Shown here piece after piece: positions 23,963 to 34,480 of a stretch of 64,000 nucleotides of DNA. Source of the DNA: Pseudopyrenochaeta lycopersici. Lineage: Eukaryota; Ascomycota; Dothideomycetes; Pleosporales; Pseudopyrenochaetaceae. Both the position numbers and the translations under genes were made by a program. The notes under the pieces are model-generated. The model had not been told where the DNA came from. It did no database searches and saw only the letters and a list, made by a program, of their open reading frames with translations. The stretch lies in the NCBI GenBank assembly GCA_003313425.1, contig NHZP01000059.1, positions 214,875 through 278,874 on the forward strand, given 5' to 3'. Each line of letters begins with the position of its first letter. The stretch's first letter is position 1.

Positions 23963-25601
23963 TTAATCCTCTACTTCTACTATATCTTTCTTACACGTGC
24001 GCTTATTGTGTCCTGCCTCTCCACAAGTTTTACAGCGTCGGATACCCCTTGTACTAGCACCTGTTTGAGCCCTCTCCGCACGCCTCTCCACCTCAAGTTG
24101 GGCATCAACGTCCCTCTGAGTAATTAAGTCCTCTCCCTCCTCCTTTGATAGGGCCCCTCCCTGCTGGATCCGCTTTTTCTTACGCTTTTTCTGCTCAGAA
24201 GCAGCTCTATTTGCCTGCTCAAGACTAGCTACTCTAGCTTCCAGCAACGTGTGTGAGTGTACCTTCAATGTTGATCCCTTTTTAACTTGTAACACCATCT
24301 CAATGATAGAATCAGGAGAGGAACTCTTATAGTCACGAATCCTCTTCATAATTAGTGTTGTTTGAGCCTCTATCTCCCAGGCGTTGCTGGGTGTTTTGGG
24401 GTACCAGGGGTGGTAGAGGTGGTGTCGGCGTGCGAGGCTTCACCTCAAGCTTTAATAGCACCACCTCTGGGCTGTGTGGGACTAGGCCAGTTGCTTGGAA
24501 GCTAGATAGAATATTCTGCTGTGAGAACGAGGTCTCGAATACCTCCTTAAAGGAAGCTAGGAATGCTTTTTTGTCAATATGGGTGATATGACTGTCTGCC
24601 AAGACCCTAATATCTCGCCGGTATGCCTGCTTCAATGGCGCAAAGCAGCCCACATCAAGCGGCTGCAGGATATGGGATGAATGGGAAGGCATACAGAGGG
24701 TAATTATCTTGTTCTCCTCACATAGATCCTGGAAGGCAAGTGAATTATAGCTCTCGTGGCCATCAATTACTAGTAGCCGGTGACTGCCTACTGTCCGGGC
24801 TGCTGTATGCTGGATAAAGTGCTGTAGCCAGGCTAGACCAAGTTCGTTGTTGGTCCAGCCGTTCTTACTAAGGCCTATACGCCAGCCCTTAGATAGATCA
24901 GGCAACCAGGACTTGTCGTGGTTCTTGGCTTTGAAGATAATGAAGGGTGGAATTGTCCAGCCCATAGCGTTGATACCAGCAATCAACGTCACCCACTCGC
25001 GGTTGCCAGGTTGTATCCCCAGTGGTCGAGTACGTCTCTCAGACGCAGTTACCACCTTGACGGACCCTCCTACGCCCATGGTAAAGCCAGTCTCGTCAAA
25101 GTTATAGGTATCTTCATCTAGGACGCCGTACTTGGCTTTGATGTTGCGTACAAGGTCAAACCAGGGGCTAATAACAGCTGGATCGCTGCATAGGACTCTC
25201 TGGTAGTCGCGTGGCCTACTTAGTTGGGATTTAATCTCAGGCTTACGAGAGACGAAGTTTCTGGCCCATTTTTCTCCCACCTAGCCACTACCACGAGCAG
25301 CTAGCAACTGATTCGCTATCTCACGGAGATAAGACAGTGTAGGGGCAAATCCTCGCGCGTCTAGCTTCCTTATATATTGGATAATCGCGTCTTCCTCGTG
25401 CCTGTTAAGCTTTGACGAGTTAGGTTAGCTGTCGCGTCGTGAAAGCTTTCCAGCGCGTCGGTCGCGGAGAGTCCTTCTAGGAACGTTGTAGACTGCTGCA
25501 GCTCGTCGATCACTTAATGTCGCGTCTTTTTTCATTGCTTGGATAGCTAAGATAATTCTATCCTCACAAGGGAGTAATTCAATATTAAGTTGTTGAGACA
25601 T
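23963..25601 (-). pseudogene. Pogo/Fot1-like DDE transposase, inactivated by two stops and a frameshift
   Basis: Starts at the ATG at 25601 (MSQQLNIELL). A helix-turn-helix of psq type follows (IILAIQAMKKDATLSDRRAA, then VYNVPRRTLRDR). The frame crosses a TAA (about 25424) and a TAG (about 25281), both possible Gln codons, into the CENP-B-like and DDE_1 domain (24333-25280). That domain holds NFDETGF (first Asp), LLVIDGHES (second Asp) and PSHSSHILQPLDVGCFAPLK. A one-base shift near 24384 moves the reading into the 23963-24349 frame, which has a coiled-coil-like, basic segment and ends with the zinc knuckle C-K-T-C-G-E-A-G-H-N-K-R-T-C. Catalytic residues and knuckle look intact, so inactivation is slight and recent. 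Confidence 0.88.
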
Positions 25602-25639
25602 TGCAGTTGAAGGTAGAAGGAGGTGTGGTCTTGGCAAGA

Positions 25640-25682
25640 GTGGGCGTTTCGCTTACCTGGGCGTTTCGCTTGCCGCTCACGT
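25640..25682 (-). repeat. Right terminal inverted repeat of the Pogo-like element
   Basis: Perfect inverted match to 23845-23887, with the same internal duplication, followed by the TA target duplicate. Confidence 0.95.
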
Positions 25683-25962
25683 TAAAGAGTTTATATAATA
25701 GACTAGGGTAACCTAGGAAAATTTAAGAGCTATAGAGAGAATTACTATAAGTAAGAGCTATATAGGTAACGCGTATAATACACAGAGATAACTAATAACC
25801 TAAAGAGATAATAATAAGATAGACTAGATAACTTCTATAGGAGCTTACTAGCTCTATGCGAAACCTAGAAAAGAATTCTAGAGAATACGTAAACAGGTCT
25901 AAGAAAGAAAAGAGAATAGCGCCTATTTAAAGTACAGTCTATACAACTACTAAGTAGCCTAG
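25683..25962 (+). mobile_element. RIP-degraded gypsy element, gag region (segment 2 of 3)
   Basis: Continuation of the host gag frame after the Pogo-like insertion (FIQ, stop, TRVT...NLRAIERITISKSYIGNAYN). It ends with CCTAG at 25958-25962, the target site duplicated by the next insertion. Confidence 0.65.
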
Positions 25963-26351
25963 TGTTACGATCCTGCCAGGACCCTGTCCCAGTGGCCCCA
26001 ACTGGACCTCACCAAGTATTGGACAACAACCGAGGTCACGTGACGTGCTCAGTTGATCAGTCTGATCAGTGACACTGAGCACACCGAGCACACTAAGCAA
26101 CATGCATAACCTCTATGTATATAGATCCCCACAATGGACCCTTATAGCCCAGTGTGTTCAACTCAATATTATACTCTACAGTATAGTGATAGTAATACTG
26201 ATTGTTCTCAACCCTTAATACTCTTTACAGAAGCGCCCTCTTACTATCTTAGTATTAAACCCCCTTCCATCTAGTCCCTCACTCTATCCCAGAGAACTAA
26301 CCTTACAACCTTATTAGTTATCTTCACCAATAGCCCTTAGGATTCTTCACA
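25963..26351 (+). repeat. 5' LTR of the chromovirus
   Basis: 389 bp, TGTTACGATCC...CTTCACA. It carries somewhat more TpA-type changes than the 3' LTR. The internal primer-binding site should begin at 26352 (CTTTGAACACC), but I cannot assign the tRNA. Confidence 0.95.
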
Positions 26352-26353
26352 CT

Positions 26354-27313
26354 TTGAACACCCTCAAGATAAGTGACACTGAGATAGAGACCACCAACCA
26401 TCATACCACAAGGCCAGGTAACGCTGTCGCTAAACCAGACCTCTTCTATGGGGATCAGTTCAGGCTCGAAGACTGGCTACTCCAGTTCAACCTGTTCTTC
26501 AAGTTCAACGCGACCACCATAGACGACGACAACTAAGCAGTACTTATGTCAAGCTACATGAGAGGCGAAGCTGCTAAATGGGTAAAACCCTACCTAGTCA
26601 AGTACATAAGTGATAAAGAGAAGCCTTAAGAACTTATCGTCATATTCGAAAATACAGAAAGATTTAAAACATGCATGCGCCAAGCGTTTAGTCTCCCAAA
26701 CGTAGCAACTATTGCAAAGCGCAAGATCCAAAACATACGACAAACCAGGTCTGCAGCCAACTACACTAACAAATTTCTAGGTTACGCCAGACAGACCAGT
26801 TAGAATAACGACACCCTAAAAACCATGTACAAACAAGGCCTGAAAGCGAACGTCCAGACCGAGCTCATGCGTACAAGCACGAAAATCACGACACTAGACA
26901 ACCTAATTAATAAAACTATCTAACTAGATGTAGAGCTCTATAAGCTCTATATACAACTTAGAGGACGACTACCAGGACAAACAAAAGAAGACAAGAAACC
27001 CCAGAAGGATCATCGCAATAAGCTAAACAACAGTCGCCCACGACATCAGTATTAACCACAGGGAGTGCCCGGACAGTACCTGTTAGGGGGCCCCAAGGCA
27101 ATGCATTTAGATAACCTTAACAAGGAAAAGTCAAGTAAGGGCAGAAAGAAAAAAGAAATAACCTGTTTTAACTACAATAAGAAAGGCTATATAGCTAAAG
27201 ACTGCAGAAGTAAGAACAAGGTGACCCCCCAGATCAACATAATAGTAGTAAAAGGAGAAAACAGCGACGACGAAACATGGGAAGTCATCGCAACCCAAGA
27301 GGAAGAAGCTTAA
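26354..27313 (+). pseudogene. Chromovirus gag with mutated zinc knuckle
   Basis: The frame covers the retrotransposon gag domain (DLFYGDQFRLEDWLLQFNLF; MRGEAAKWVKPYL) and ends in a basic linker and a CCHC knuckle. The knuckle reads C-F-N-Y-N-K-K-G-Y-I-A-K-D-C: the second Cys (27173-27175) and the His (27188-27190) are both Tyr, each explained by one G-to-A or C-to-T change. Several TAA/TAG codons interrupt the frame. No ATG is seen at the beginning; the open stretch starts right after the LTR, so the true start is lost or upstream. RNA packaging by this copy is not expected. Confidence 0.85.
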
Positions 27314-28599
27314 GACACAGATGTACCACAGCTACCTCTCTAGGAACCTACTAAAAAAGAGATTCCAGGAACCTAGTATAGCGACGAAGAGAGCAGCAGC
27401 TCCCTGTCTCTAGTCTACAAAGATGCCAAAGAAGACCTTAATAGTACTATAGTGCTCTTAACTAAGGATTAGAAAAAAGAAAACTTCTAGAAACGACATC
27501 AACTAGGAACCCTAAGGCCACCGACGCCTACAGAGGCAGAAAAAGATATTGCAGAACTTAACCGCCAACTACACGCGCAGCACATATACAAAGCATAATA
27601 CATCAACGCGTTAACCCCAGAAGAGTGGGAAGCAGCCATAAAATAAGGAATAAGTACGATTATTCTGGCTAAACAAGCGATGCAGGACATATTACGGGAA
27701 CATTACCGTTACCCAGAACACTATATAAAGGCAATATAAGAATAGGCAGAAAAAGCTAAAGAAGCATAGCAACCCGCAAGCGTTAGGGACACACTACAGA
27801 AACTTCGACGAGCTAGACAAACATGGGCACCAGAACCCTTAGTAGTTAAGACCCCTGAATATGTACCACGACGCTAAATAATACCACTACTAATACAGGA
27901 AGACGCTTTCTATGTACTAAACACCAAGAACCTAGTATAATAAGGGTATCTTCAAGTTAACTCCTACAGCGAAATCGTGCTTACAGACAGTAAGAAATAA
28001 GACATTTATACGCAGCTTAAACAATAAATATATTAGGAGGACGACAAAGAGAATGTCGACCCCCTCTAGCATCTTACAGAGGAAGAAGCCCAAGAAATAT
28101 ATAAGCACGCCGAGGCAGCTCAGACCCTATATACTATGCGCAAGGGACCACAGAAACTAGTACTAGACTACTTAATAGATCCACGCAATAAGCAACACGG
28201 TGTCGTCTATTAGTCCTTTTATACCACAGACCTGTACACGATCTATTATTTAAGTAAAACAGAACAGGGATACTTCCCTTACTCGTTTCACTAATGTAAA
28301 TACTAATAGTATAATTGTCCCGAAGTCAAATGCAATAACCACCTATAGGATAAGAGGACTGTCCTCTACTTCCTAAGGAATAACGACCCTGCGGCTACTA
28401 TAGCGATGCAGCTAGTCTTTAATAGAGAATGTAATTAGTAATAATAGTAAACGTGCCTTAACTCGGATTACTTTAAGCATAAAGACATTAAGACACTGAA
28501 CGGGTATTAGGAGGAGCCTTTTTTAGAGTTGCGCCCACTAATAGGCAAAAATTGCGAACTTTATGTGCAACAGGCACATAAGGACTCCTTAAGCTAAAT
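27314..28599 (+). pseudogene. Chromovirus gag-pol linker with Cys/His-rich segment
   Basis: About 420 codons between the gag zinc knuckle and the protease, in a readable frame with many TAA/TAG. It is acidic and Gln/Glu-rich in its first half (TPTEAEKDIAELNRQLHAQH; NALTPEEWEAAIK). At about 28278-28345 it has a Cys/His cluster: H, stop, C-K-Y, two stops, Y-N-C-P-E-V-K-C-N-N-H. Chromoviruses usually have a much shorter segment here. The function is unknown to me. Confidence 0.55.
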
Positions 28600-31500
28600 A
28601 TTAAGCTTAATAAAAGCTAGATGAAGGCACTAGTAGATTCCGGAGCACAACAGAGCTATATTTCTGCGTAAGCGATAGAATAAGCTGGCCTTATCCTATC
28701 GTTAAAATTAGTCCTATATCTATTAACAGTCGCCAATAGGCAACCAATGCTATTAGAGTCTGTAATCACACATAAAGTATAGAGCGTGCAACTCATCATC
28801 TAAAACCATAGGGAAACGATCGACCTAGACGTCTTCAGACTTTCACAACATAATATGATACTAGGACTCCTATAGTTAAGGGAACATAGTCCAGACATAG
28901 ATTGGAAAAAGAAAAAGTTCTTATTTAAATACTGTAGAACAGACGCAACTACAAGCAAGCCTACGCTGCGGCTAAGTGCCCGGGTAGATAAGAAGATAAC
29001 AATCAGGATCCTTACTTCGAATAAGGACAGCCTTAAGACACGAGGGTCTAACTCAGCAGGTACCAATAGGAGGCCCTTAGACTAACAAGCTAGAGTTAAG
29101 GAGTAAAGCGTAACTCCAGTAATCCCTAACAAGTATAAAGAATACAAGTTACTCTTTTAGGAAGAGACAACTATAAAAGCATTACCTAAATATTAACCTT
29201 GGGATCACGAGATTATCCTACAGGAAGGAAAGCAACCGACTTTTAGCCCAATTTACGGTTTATTAGAAAAGGAACTCAAGACCCTACGCGAATACATTAA
29301 GACGAACTTAAAAAAGGGATTTATTAAAGAATTACAGTTACTAGCAGGATACCCTATACTATTCGTACTAAAAAAGAATAGGAAGCTAAGATTATGCGTT
29401 AACTACTAGAAACTTAACGATATTACAGTAAAGAATTAATACTCTTTACTAAACATAGCAGAATTACGGGATTAACTAGCCTTTGCGAAAGTCTTTACAG
29501 CATTAGACTTAAGAGGAGCGTACAACCTTATTCGCATAAAGGAAGGTAAAGAATAGAAGACCGCGTTTAGAACACGCTACAGCCACTATAAGTATACAGT
29601 AATGCCTTTTAGTCTTACTAATGCACCAGTAATATGCTAAGCACTTATTAACAATGTGTTAAGGGAATACCTAGACGTATTTATTATCGCATACCTTAAT
29701 AACATCCTCGTGTACTCTAATAATCTACAGGAACATATTAAGCACGTTAAAACAGTTCTTACCTGCTTAGGAAGATTTAGTTTGCTGCTTAAACCTAAGA
29801 AATGCGAGTTCTATAAGGAAGAAGTCGAATTCCTAGGATACATAGTAGGTGCACACGGAGTAAAGATAAGCGAAGAAAAAATAAGAGTAAGTAAAAGAAT
29901 AGCCTAAACCTAAAACAGTTAAAGATATACAGTCGTTTATAGGATTCGTTAACTTTAACCAACAATTTATTAAGGACTTCTCTAAAAAATCCATCCTACT
30001 TACTAAACTTACGAGAAAAGACACGAAATAGGAATAGAGAAACAAACAAAGGAAAGTATTCTAGATACTTAAGCAAGCCTGCATTACACTACTAGTGCTG
30101 ATTACATTCCGAACAGGAGAACCCCTACAGTTTGAAATAGATGCCTTAGACCTTGCACTAGGTGCAACGGCGAAATAAGAACGCGACGGAAAATGGCACT
30201 TAATCGCGTACTACTTAAGAAAATTCATAGACGCTGAAGAACGCTACGACGTGCATAACAAAGAACTCATGGCAGTCGTCGACGCCCTTAACCACTAGCG
30301 AATCTACGCAGAAAGTTGCTCAGATCTTACAATATTCACGGATCATAAGAACCTAGTTTATTTCACCACCACTAAGACATTAAACCAAAGACAGGTTAGA
30401 TGGGCTGAAATGTTAGGATAATATAAATTTAAGATCGTATACACGCTAGGAAAGGATAACAGCAGAGCCGATGCTCTCAGCCGCAGATTAGACATCGTAA
30501 GAACAAAAGCAATAGTTAACAATGCTATCCTTCAAGTAAACTAGGACGAAAGCTTAGGACCTAATAAGTTATTAAACAACACCATGATAATTACGTCCGA
30601 AGTACCTAAAGAATTGCAAGAGGTAATTATCTAACAACACTACGATAACCTAGTACATAGTCACCTAGGAATTAAGAGAACAATAGAACTTATACAGCGA
30701 CACTACAGCTTTAAAAACATAAAAGATAAGGTCAAACAGTTCATCAAAAAATGCGCGGACTGTCAAAAGAATAAACACAGTACCCACGCACCCTACAGAG
30801 AAATGCAAGCTATAGAGCTACCCAATAAACCTTAGGCAGACATTTCTATAGACTTTATAACAGAGTTACTACTATCTAAAGATCCTGCAACAGGAATTAA
30901 GTATAACGCTATCTTTAATATAGTCTGCAGATTTACGAAAGCAGTAGAGATAATACCGTTTAGAAACGACTACAACATAGAATAACTAGCGTTTGTTGTC
31001 TTAGACAGATTAATACGATATCACAGTATACCTAAGTCTATCATTAGTAATAGAGACAAGCTCTTCACATCCAACTTCTAGTCCACATTAATAGCCGCGA
31101 TAGGAACAAAAAGAAAGTTGTTAACAGCCTATCACCCACAAACAGACGGATAAACAGAAAGAACGAACAGAACACTGAAAACCTACCTAAGGATTTACAG
31201 CAATCAACAACAGAATAATTGGGTTTTACTATTACTAATGGCACAACTAGCCTATAACAACAAATTATTAGAATTAACTAGAAAGACACCGTTCTTTGCC
31301 AACCACGGGAGACACCATAATCTCTTTATGAAGTCATACCCCAGCAGAAAAACTAAAGCAGCTATAAAGACAGCTAAAGAAATAAAGGAAATATATAAAC
31401 AACTCTAAGAAAACCTTAAGAAAGCACAACACAATAGTATTTCTTACTAAAACAAGAAAAGAAAAATGGCACCTCAGCTAAAGAAGGGGGATAAAGCATA

Positions 31501-31880
31501 CTTACTCACGAAAAATCTACGCAACAAGCGACTAAGTAAGGGACTTAATCACGTTAAAGTCGGACTATTTTTAGTTAAAGAACAGAATGGACTAGTAAAC
31601 TATACACTCGAGCTACTACTAGATGCAAAGATCTACCCACGCTTCTATATCTCTAAGTTAGAACCAGCCGACCTTACTATACTACTACAGAAGATATTCC
31701 AGTACGAACTAGAAGAGGAAAAAGAGTTTAAAGTTAAGAAAATCTAGGGATACTAACGAAATAGAAGAGTTAACGACCTAGAACTAAGCTTTAGCTACCT
31801 AGTTAAATAGAAAGGGTACCTAAGCGTAGAAAGTACGTAGGAACTACCAGAGAATTTAAGAAACTGTTAAGAAAAAATTA
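28600..31880 (+). pseudogene. Chromovirus pol: protease, RT, RNase H, integrase, chromodomain
   Basis: Protease: LVDSGAQQSYIS at about 28630. Reverse transcriptase: about 29200-29907, with the catalytic box YLNNILVYS (29692-29718), where both Asp of the family's YLDD are Asn. A tandem AGTA at 29886-29893 adds one base to the frame. RNase H: FEIDALDLALGA through [14 protein letters not shown] (about 30120-30370). Integrase: zinc domain at about 30630-30780 ending KKCADCQKNK; core with DISIDF, the second Asp in SNRDKLF, and the Glu region YHPQTDG, stop, TERTNRT (about 30840-31200). The chromodomain at about 31740-31880 has VK, TAG (31808-31810), KGY where the family has VKWKGY, then ST, stop, ELPENL. 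Loss of the catalytic Asp pair alone would abolish activity. Confidence 0.9.
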
Positions 31881-31938
31881 GAGAATACTAGGAAAGGGAG
31901 GAAAGGAAAAAGAAGAAGTAAACAAACCTCAAGAAACG

Positions 31939-32520
31939 TTAAGAGCTAGAGGAAACTGACGGACCCGCTACTAGTAGCCCATCGCCAACTAGGACCTCCT
32001 AATACTTAAGAGGGAAGCCTTTAAACGCACCCTAAGTACTAGGCGATAAACTAAACTTAAGGGCATTGGAAGCGTTTTTAGGCAACAAGGCCTCCGCTGC
32101 TTCTTATTCCTTAATATCTTGTTCCTCTACGGCTATTACTTCCTCTGCGCGCCAATCAATTAAATCTATTTATTATTGTAACTACTCTTCGCGAGCCCAA
32201 GCAACGCGCAGCTCCTCTAGAGCTTTTTCATGCGCCTTTATCGCAACTTCTTATACATTCCTAGATTCTTTTATCTGTTCCTGAAGCTTCGTCTTCTAAT
32301 CTACTAATCGTTTAAATTTAGACTTAGTAACTCGCACGTTGCAACGTTGCCCTTGACGCAGACACTCGCTACATTTCCCGGAACGAACATGGACCTTACA
32401 CACCTGATTGTACTTCGCGCACGTCGCGCACTTTTAAACTATAGCTTCCCCAAAAGAGTCGATAAAATCACAGAGACGTTGGCGACGAATAGTGCTAGAC
32501 ACCTGTGGATGTTTAGGCAT
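31939..32520 (-). pseudogene. Antisense reading frame in the chromovirus: Cys/His-rich plus coiled-coil protein, family unrecognised
   Basis: A 194-codon minus-strand frame from the ATG at 32520 to a TAA at 31939-31941, interrupted by nine TAA/TAG and no TGA, so every stop could be a mutated Gln codon. It starts MPKHPQVSSTIRRQRLCDFI. Residues 31-60 hold seven potential zinc ligands spaced C-x2-C-x6-C-x2-H-x5-C-x2-C-x6-C (with SGKCSECLRQGQRC). Then comes a charged helical stretch typical of a coiled coil (KTKLQEQIKESRN; AHEKALEELRVAWAREE). It lies between the chromodomain and the 3' LTR on the opposite strand to gag-pol. Spacing of the ligands resembles fungal zinc-binding modules but is not the Zn2Cys6 pattern. 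The strand-specific preservation of a meaningful frame argues that it once encoded protein. Function unknown; a DNA- or RNA-binding accessory protein is one guess. Confidence 0.6.
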
Positions 32521-32590
32521 GGCGAGATATGATGCGGCAAAAAGTAGGAAACGCCCGCGTTATATAATAAGCACTGAGGACAGCGCTAGA

Positions 32591-32605
32591 ACAGGAGGGG
32601 GATGG
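32591..32605 (+). other. Polypurine tract of the chromovirus
   Basis: Purine-rich segment (ACAGGAGGGGGATGG) directly before the 3' LTR, the expected site of plus-strand priming. Confidence 0.75.
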
Positions 32606-32994
32606 TGTTACGATCCTGCCAGGACCCTGTCCCAGTAGCCCCAACTGGACCTCACCAAGTATTGGACAACAACCGAGGTCACGTGACGTGCTCAGTTGAT
32701 CAGTCTGATCAGTGACACTGAGCACACCGAGCACACTGAGCAACATGCATAACCTCTATGTATATAGATCCCCACAATGGACCCTTATGGCCCAGTGTGT
32801 TCAACTCAATATTATACTCTATAGTATAGTGATAGCAATACTAATTATTCTCAACCCTTAATACTCTTTACAGAAGCGCCCTCTTACTGTCTTAGTATTA
32901 AACCCCCTTCCATCTAGTCCCTCACTCTATCCCGGAGAACCAACCTTGCAACCTTATTGGTTATCTTCACCGATAGCCCTTAGGATTCTTCACA
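32606..32994 (+). repeat. 3' LTR of the chromovirus
   Basis: 389 bp, same ends as the 5' LTR. Preceded by a purine-rich tract and followed by the CCTAG duplicate. Confidence 0.95.
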
Positions 32995-34164
32995 CCTAGT
33001 ATATAATAAAGTTATTAAATAGCTAAGAAGGCTATTATATAAGATAGGTTAATAAACCTGTAAAACCTATAAAGATTATATCTGTAACTACTAAATAAGT
33101 AATAGAATCCCTATCCTCCTGAGATAAGAGAAAAGAGTAGCACTAGTACGAAGTTATATGCTAGAGCCTATATAAGTCTAAAACCCTATACGAATAATAA
33201 AGTTACTTTTACTATAGCTAGTAACTATAAAACCTATATCTATAAATATTATTATTAATTCTATATAACTAGCTACTACTATAATTAATAACAGTTACTA
33301 TACCTACTATTTATTAAGTAAGAAACTTATAAGGGACTTAAACTTACTACGTATTAAGATCCTCTCTATTAAGATTAAAGAGGTAAATAAATAAAAGAGT
33401 ATAATATTGTACGTTACTAAATTTTTATTAGATATAGGAGGAATACAGGCAGCACGCAGCTGCGTACGTTACCCTAACTACTTACTAATACAACATAATC
33501 TTTAAGAAGACTTAGTTAGAGAGTATTAAAGGCGTTATTAACGCAGAGAAGAAACTTCTATACTTAAAAGTATATAAGGTTACTATACGTAGTACAGAAC
33601 ACGCTACCCTAGACTTTAGCTATACGCTAGTATTAGCTATAACTTTCTAATACTATATATAACACTAAAGATAAAGCTATAGTAAAACTTAAATCTTTAC
33701 TGTAAGCCTAAGGGATATTAAGAAAGTACTACGCCTAAAGGTCTAGAAAATACTGCAGGAAATATATAACGCCCTACTAGCTTACGCACGACCTTATTTA
33801 AAGATATTCCTACTTAAGCAAGGAAATAAGCTACCTCTATAGTAAGGCCTATAATAAGACTACATAATAGAGTTAGAAGAGAAGAATAGATAGAAGCTAG
33901 AGATACTGTATAGACCTCTCTACGTAATATTAAGAGATAAACTCTTAGTACTAAGGAAGACGCTATTAGACCTCCTAGATAAAGGGTTTATCTGTGCGAG
34001 CAGCTTACTAGCAGCCTTACCTATACTATTCGTACGTAAGCTAGGAGGAGGACTACGATTCTGTATAGACTACAGAGCTCTTAACGCCCTAACTAAGAAG
34101 GACTATTACCTACTACCTCTTATACGTAAGACGTTAAACTAAATTAGACAAGCTACATAGTATA
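32995..34164 (+). mobile_element. RIP-degraded gypsy element, protease/RT region (segment 3 of 3)
   Basis: Continues the host element after the chromovirus. At about 33900-34150 the plus strand reads the N-terminal half of a gypsy reverse transcriptase: LLVLRKTLLDLLDKGFI, LFVRKLGGGLRFCIDYRALN, ALTKKDYYLLPLIRKTLN. It breaks off at 34164, where the next LTR begins, before the catalytic YxDD. The rest of this element is not found to the right of 42182. Confidence 0.75.
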
Positions 34165-34466
34165 TGTAAGGCAGTTAACACGTACAGTTGGGACGGTCTT
34201 AGTTAAAGAAACTCAATTTAAAAGGAAATGGACAAAATAGTAGATACCTCTTACCTTCAGGGGAGAGGTGCTGCCTATATACATAAGCTAGAGCAGGCTA
34301 GTCCCGATCCAGTTACCTAGCTTAGTAAAAGGTAAGAGGTAACAGTTACCTTTCACCTGCGTCTAGTAACTTGGCAGGATTGTTACCTTTTACCTGCGTC
34401 TAGTAACTTAGAAGGATTAAACCCTTTTACCTACGTCTAGTAACCTAAAAGGATTAAACCTTAACA
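34165..34466 (-). repeat. 3' LTR (left) of the 34-42 kb gypsy element
   Basis: 302 bp, heavier TpA mutation than its partner. Contains the same three imperfect copies of a roughly 38-bp unit (ACCTGCGTCTAGTAAC core) as the right LTR. Confidence 0.93.
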
Positions 34467-34469
34467 CGA

Positions 34470-34480
34470 CCCCCCCCTTT
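34470..34480 (-). other. Polypurine tract of the 34-42 kb element
   Basis: On the minus strand reads AAAGGGGGGGG immediately before the 3' LTR (eight C then TTT on the + strand). Confidence 0.7.

Larger units (their letters stand above)
23845..25682 (-). mobile_element. Pogo/Fot1-like DNA transposon, complete with TIRs and TA duplication
   Basis: A 1,838-bp element bounded by perfect 43-bp terminal inverted repeats and flanked by TA on both sides (23843-23844 and 25683-25684), the insertion target of the Tc1/mariner/Pogo superfamily. Removing it together with one TA restores the phase of the surrounding gag frame. The interior encodes a DDE_1 transposase with a few disabling changes. It keeps largely normal composition inside saturated surroundings, so it arrived after most RIP in the host or was hit fewer times. 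Confidence 0.92.
25963..32994 (+). mobile_element. Complete Ty3/gypsy chromovirus (chromodomain retrotransposon), 7,032 bp
   Basis: Two 389-bp LTRs (25963-26351, 32606-32994) with TG...CA ends are flanked by a perfect 5-bp duplication CCTAG (25958-25962 and 32995-32999). Inside, in order, are gag with a zinc knuckle, protease, reverse transcriptase, RNase H, integrase and a chromodomain, which places it among Ty3/gypsy chromoviruses. A polypurine tract (32591-32605) precedes the 3' LTR. I count 13 differences between the LTRs, all transitions, 11 of them CpA/TpG to TpA. Internal frames are cut by many TAA/TAG. An extra antisense reading frame lies between pol and the 3' LTR. Confidence 0.95.

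Noticed and set aside
24355..25121. Plus-strand frames inside the Pogo-like element
   Set aside because: They are antisense shadows of the well-supported DDE transposase.
10583..32520. Reassigned TAA/TAG as Gln codons (variant nuclear code)
   Set aside because: Stops also replace conserved Trp and catalytic residues are lost by the same transitions; the intact genes at 2367-3395 and 47844-48368 use standard stops. RIP explains all of it.
32066..32532. Plus-strand frames at the 3' end of the chromovirus
   Set aside because: They overlap the antisense Cys/His-rich frame, are short, and show no motif; the minus reading has the ordered ligands and Gln-type stops.
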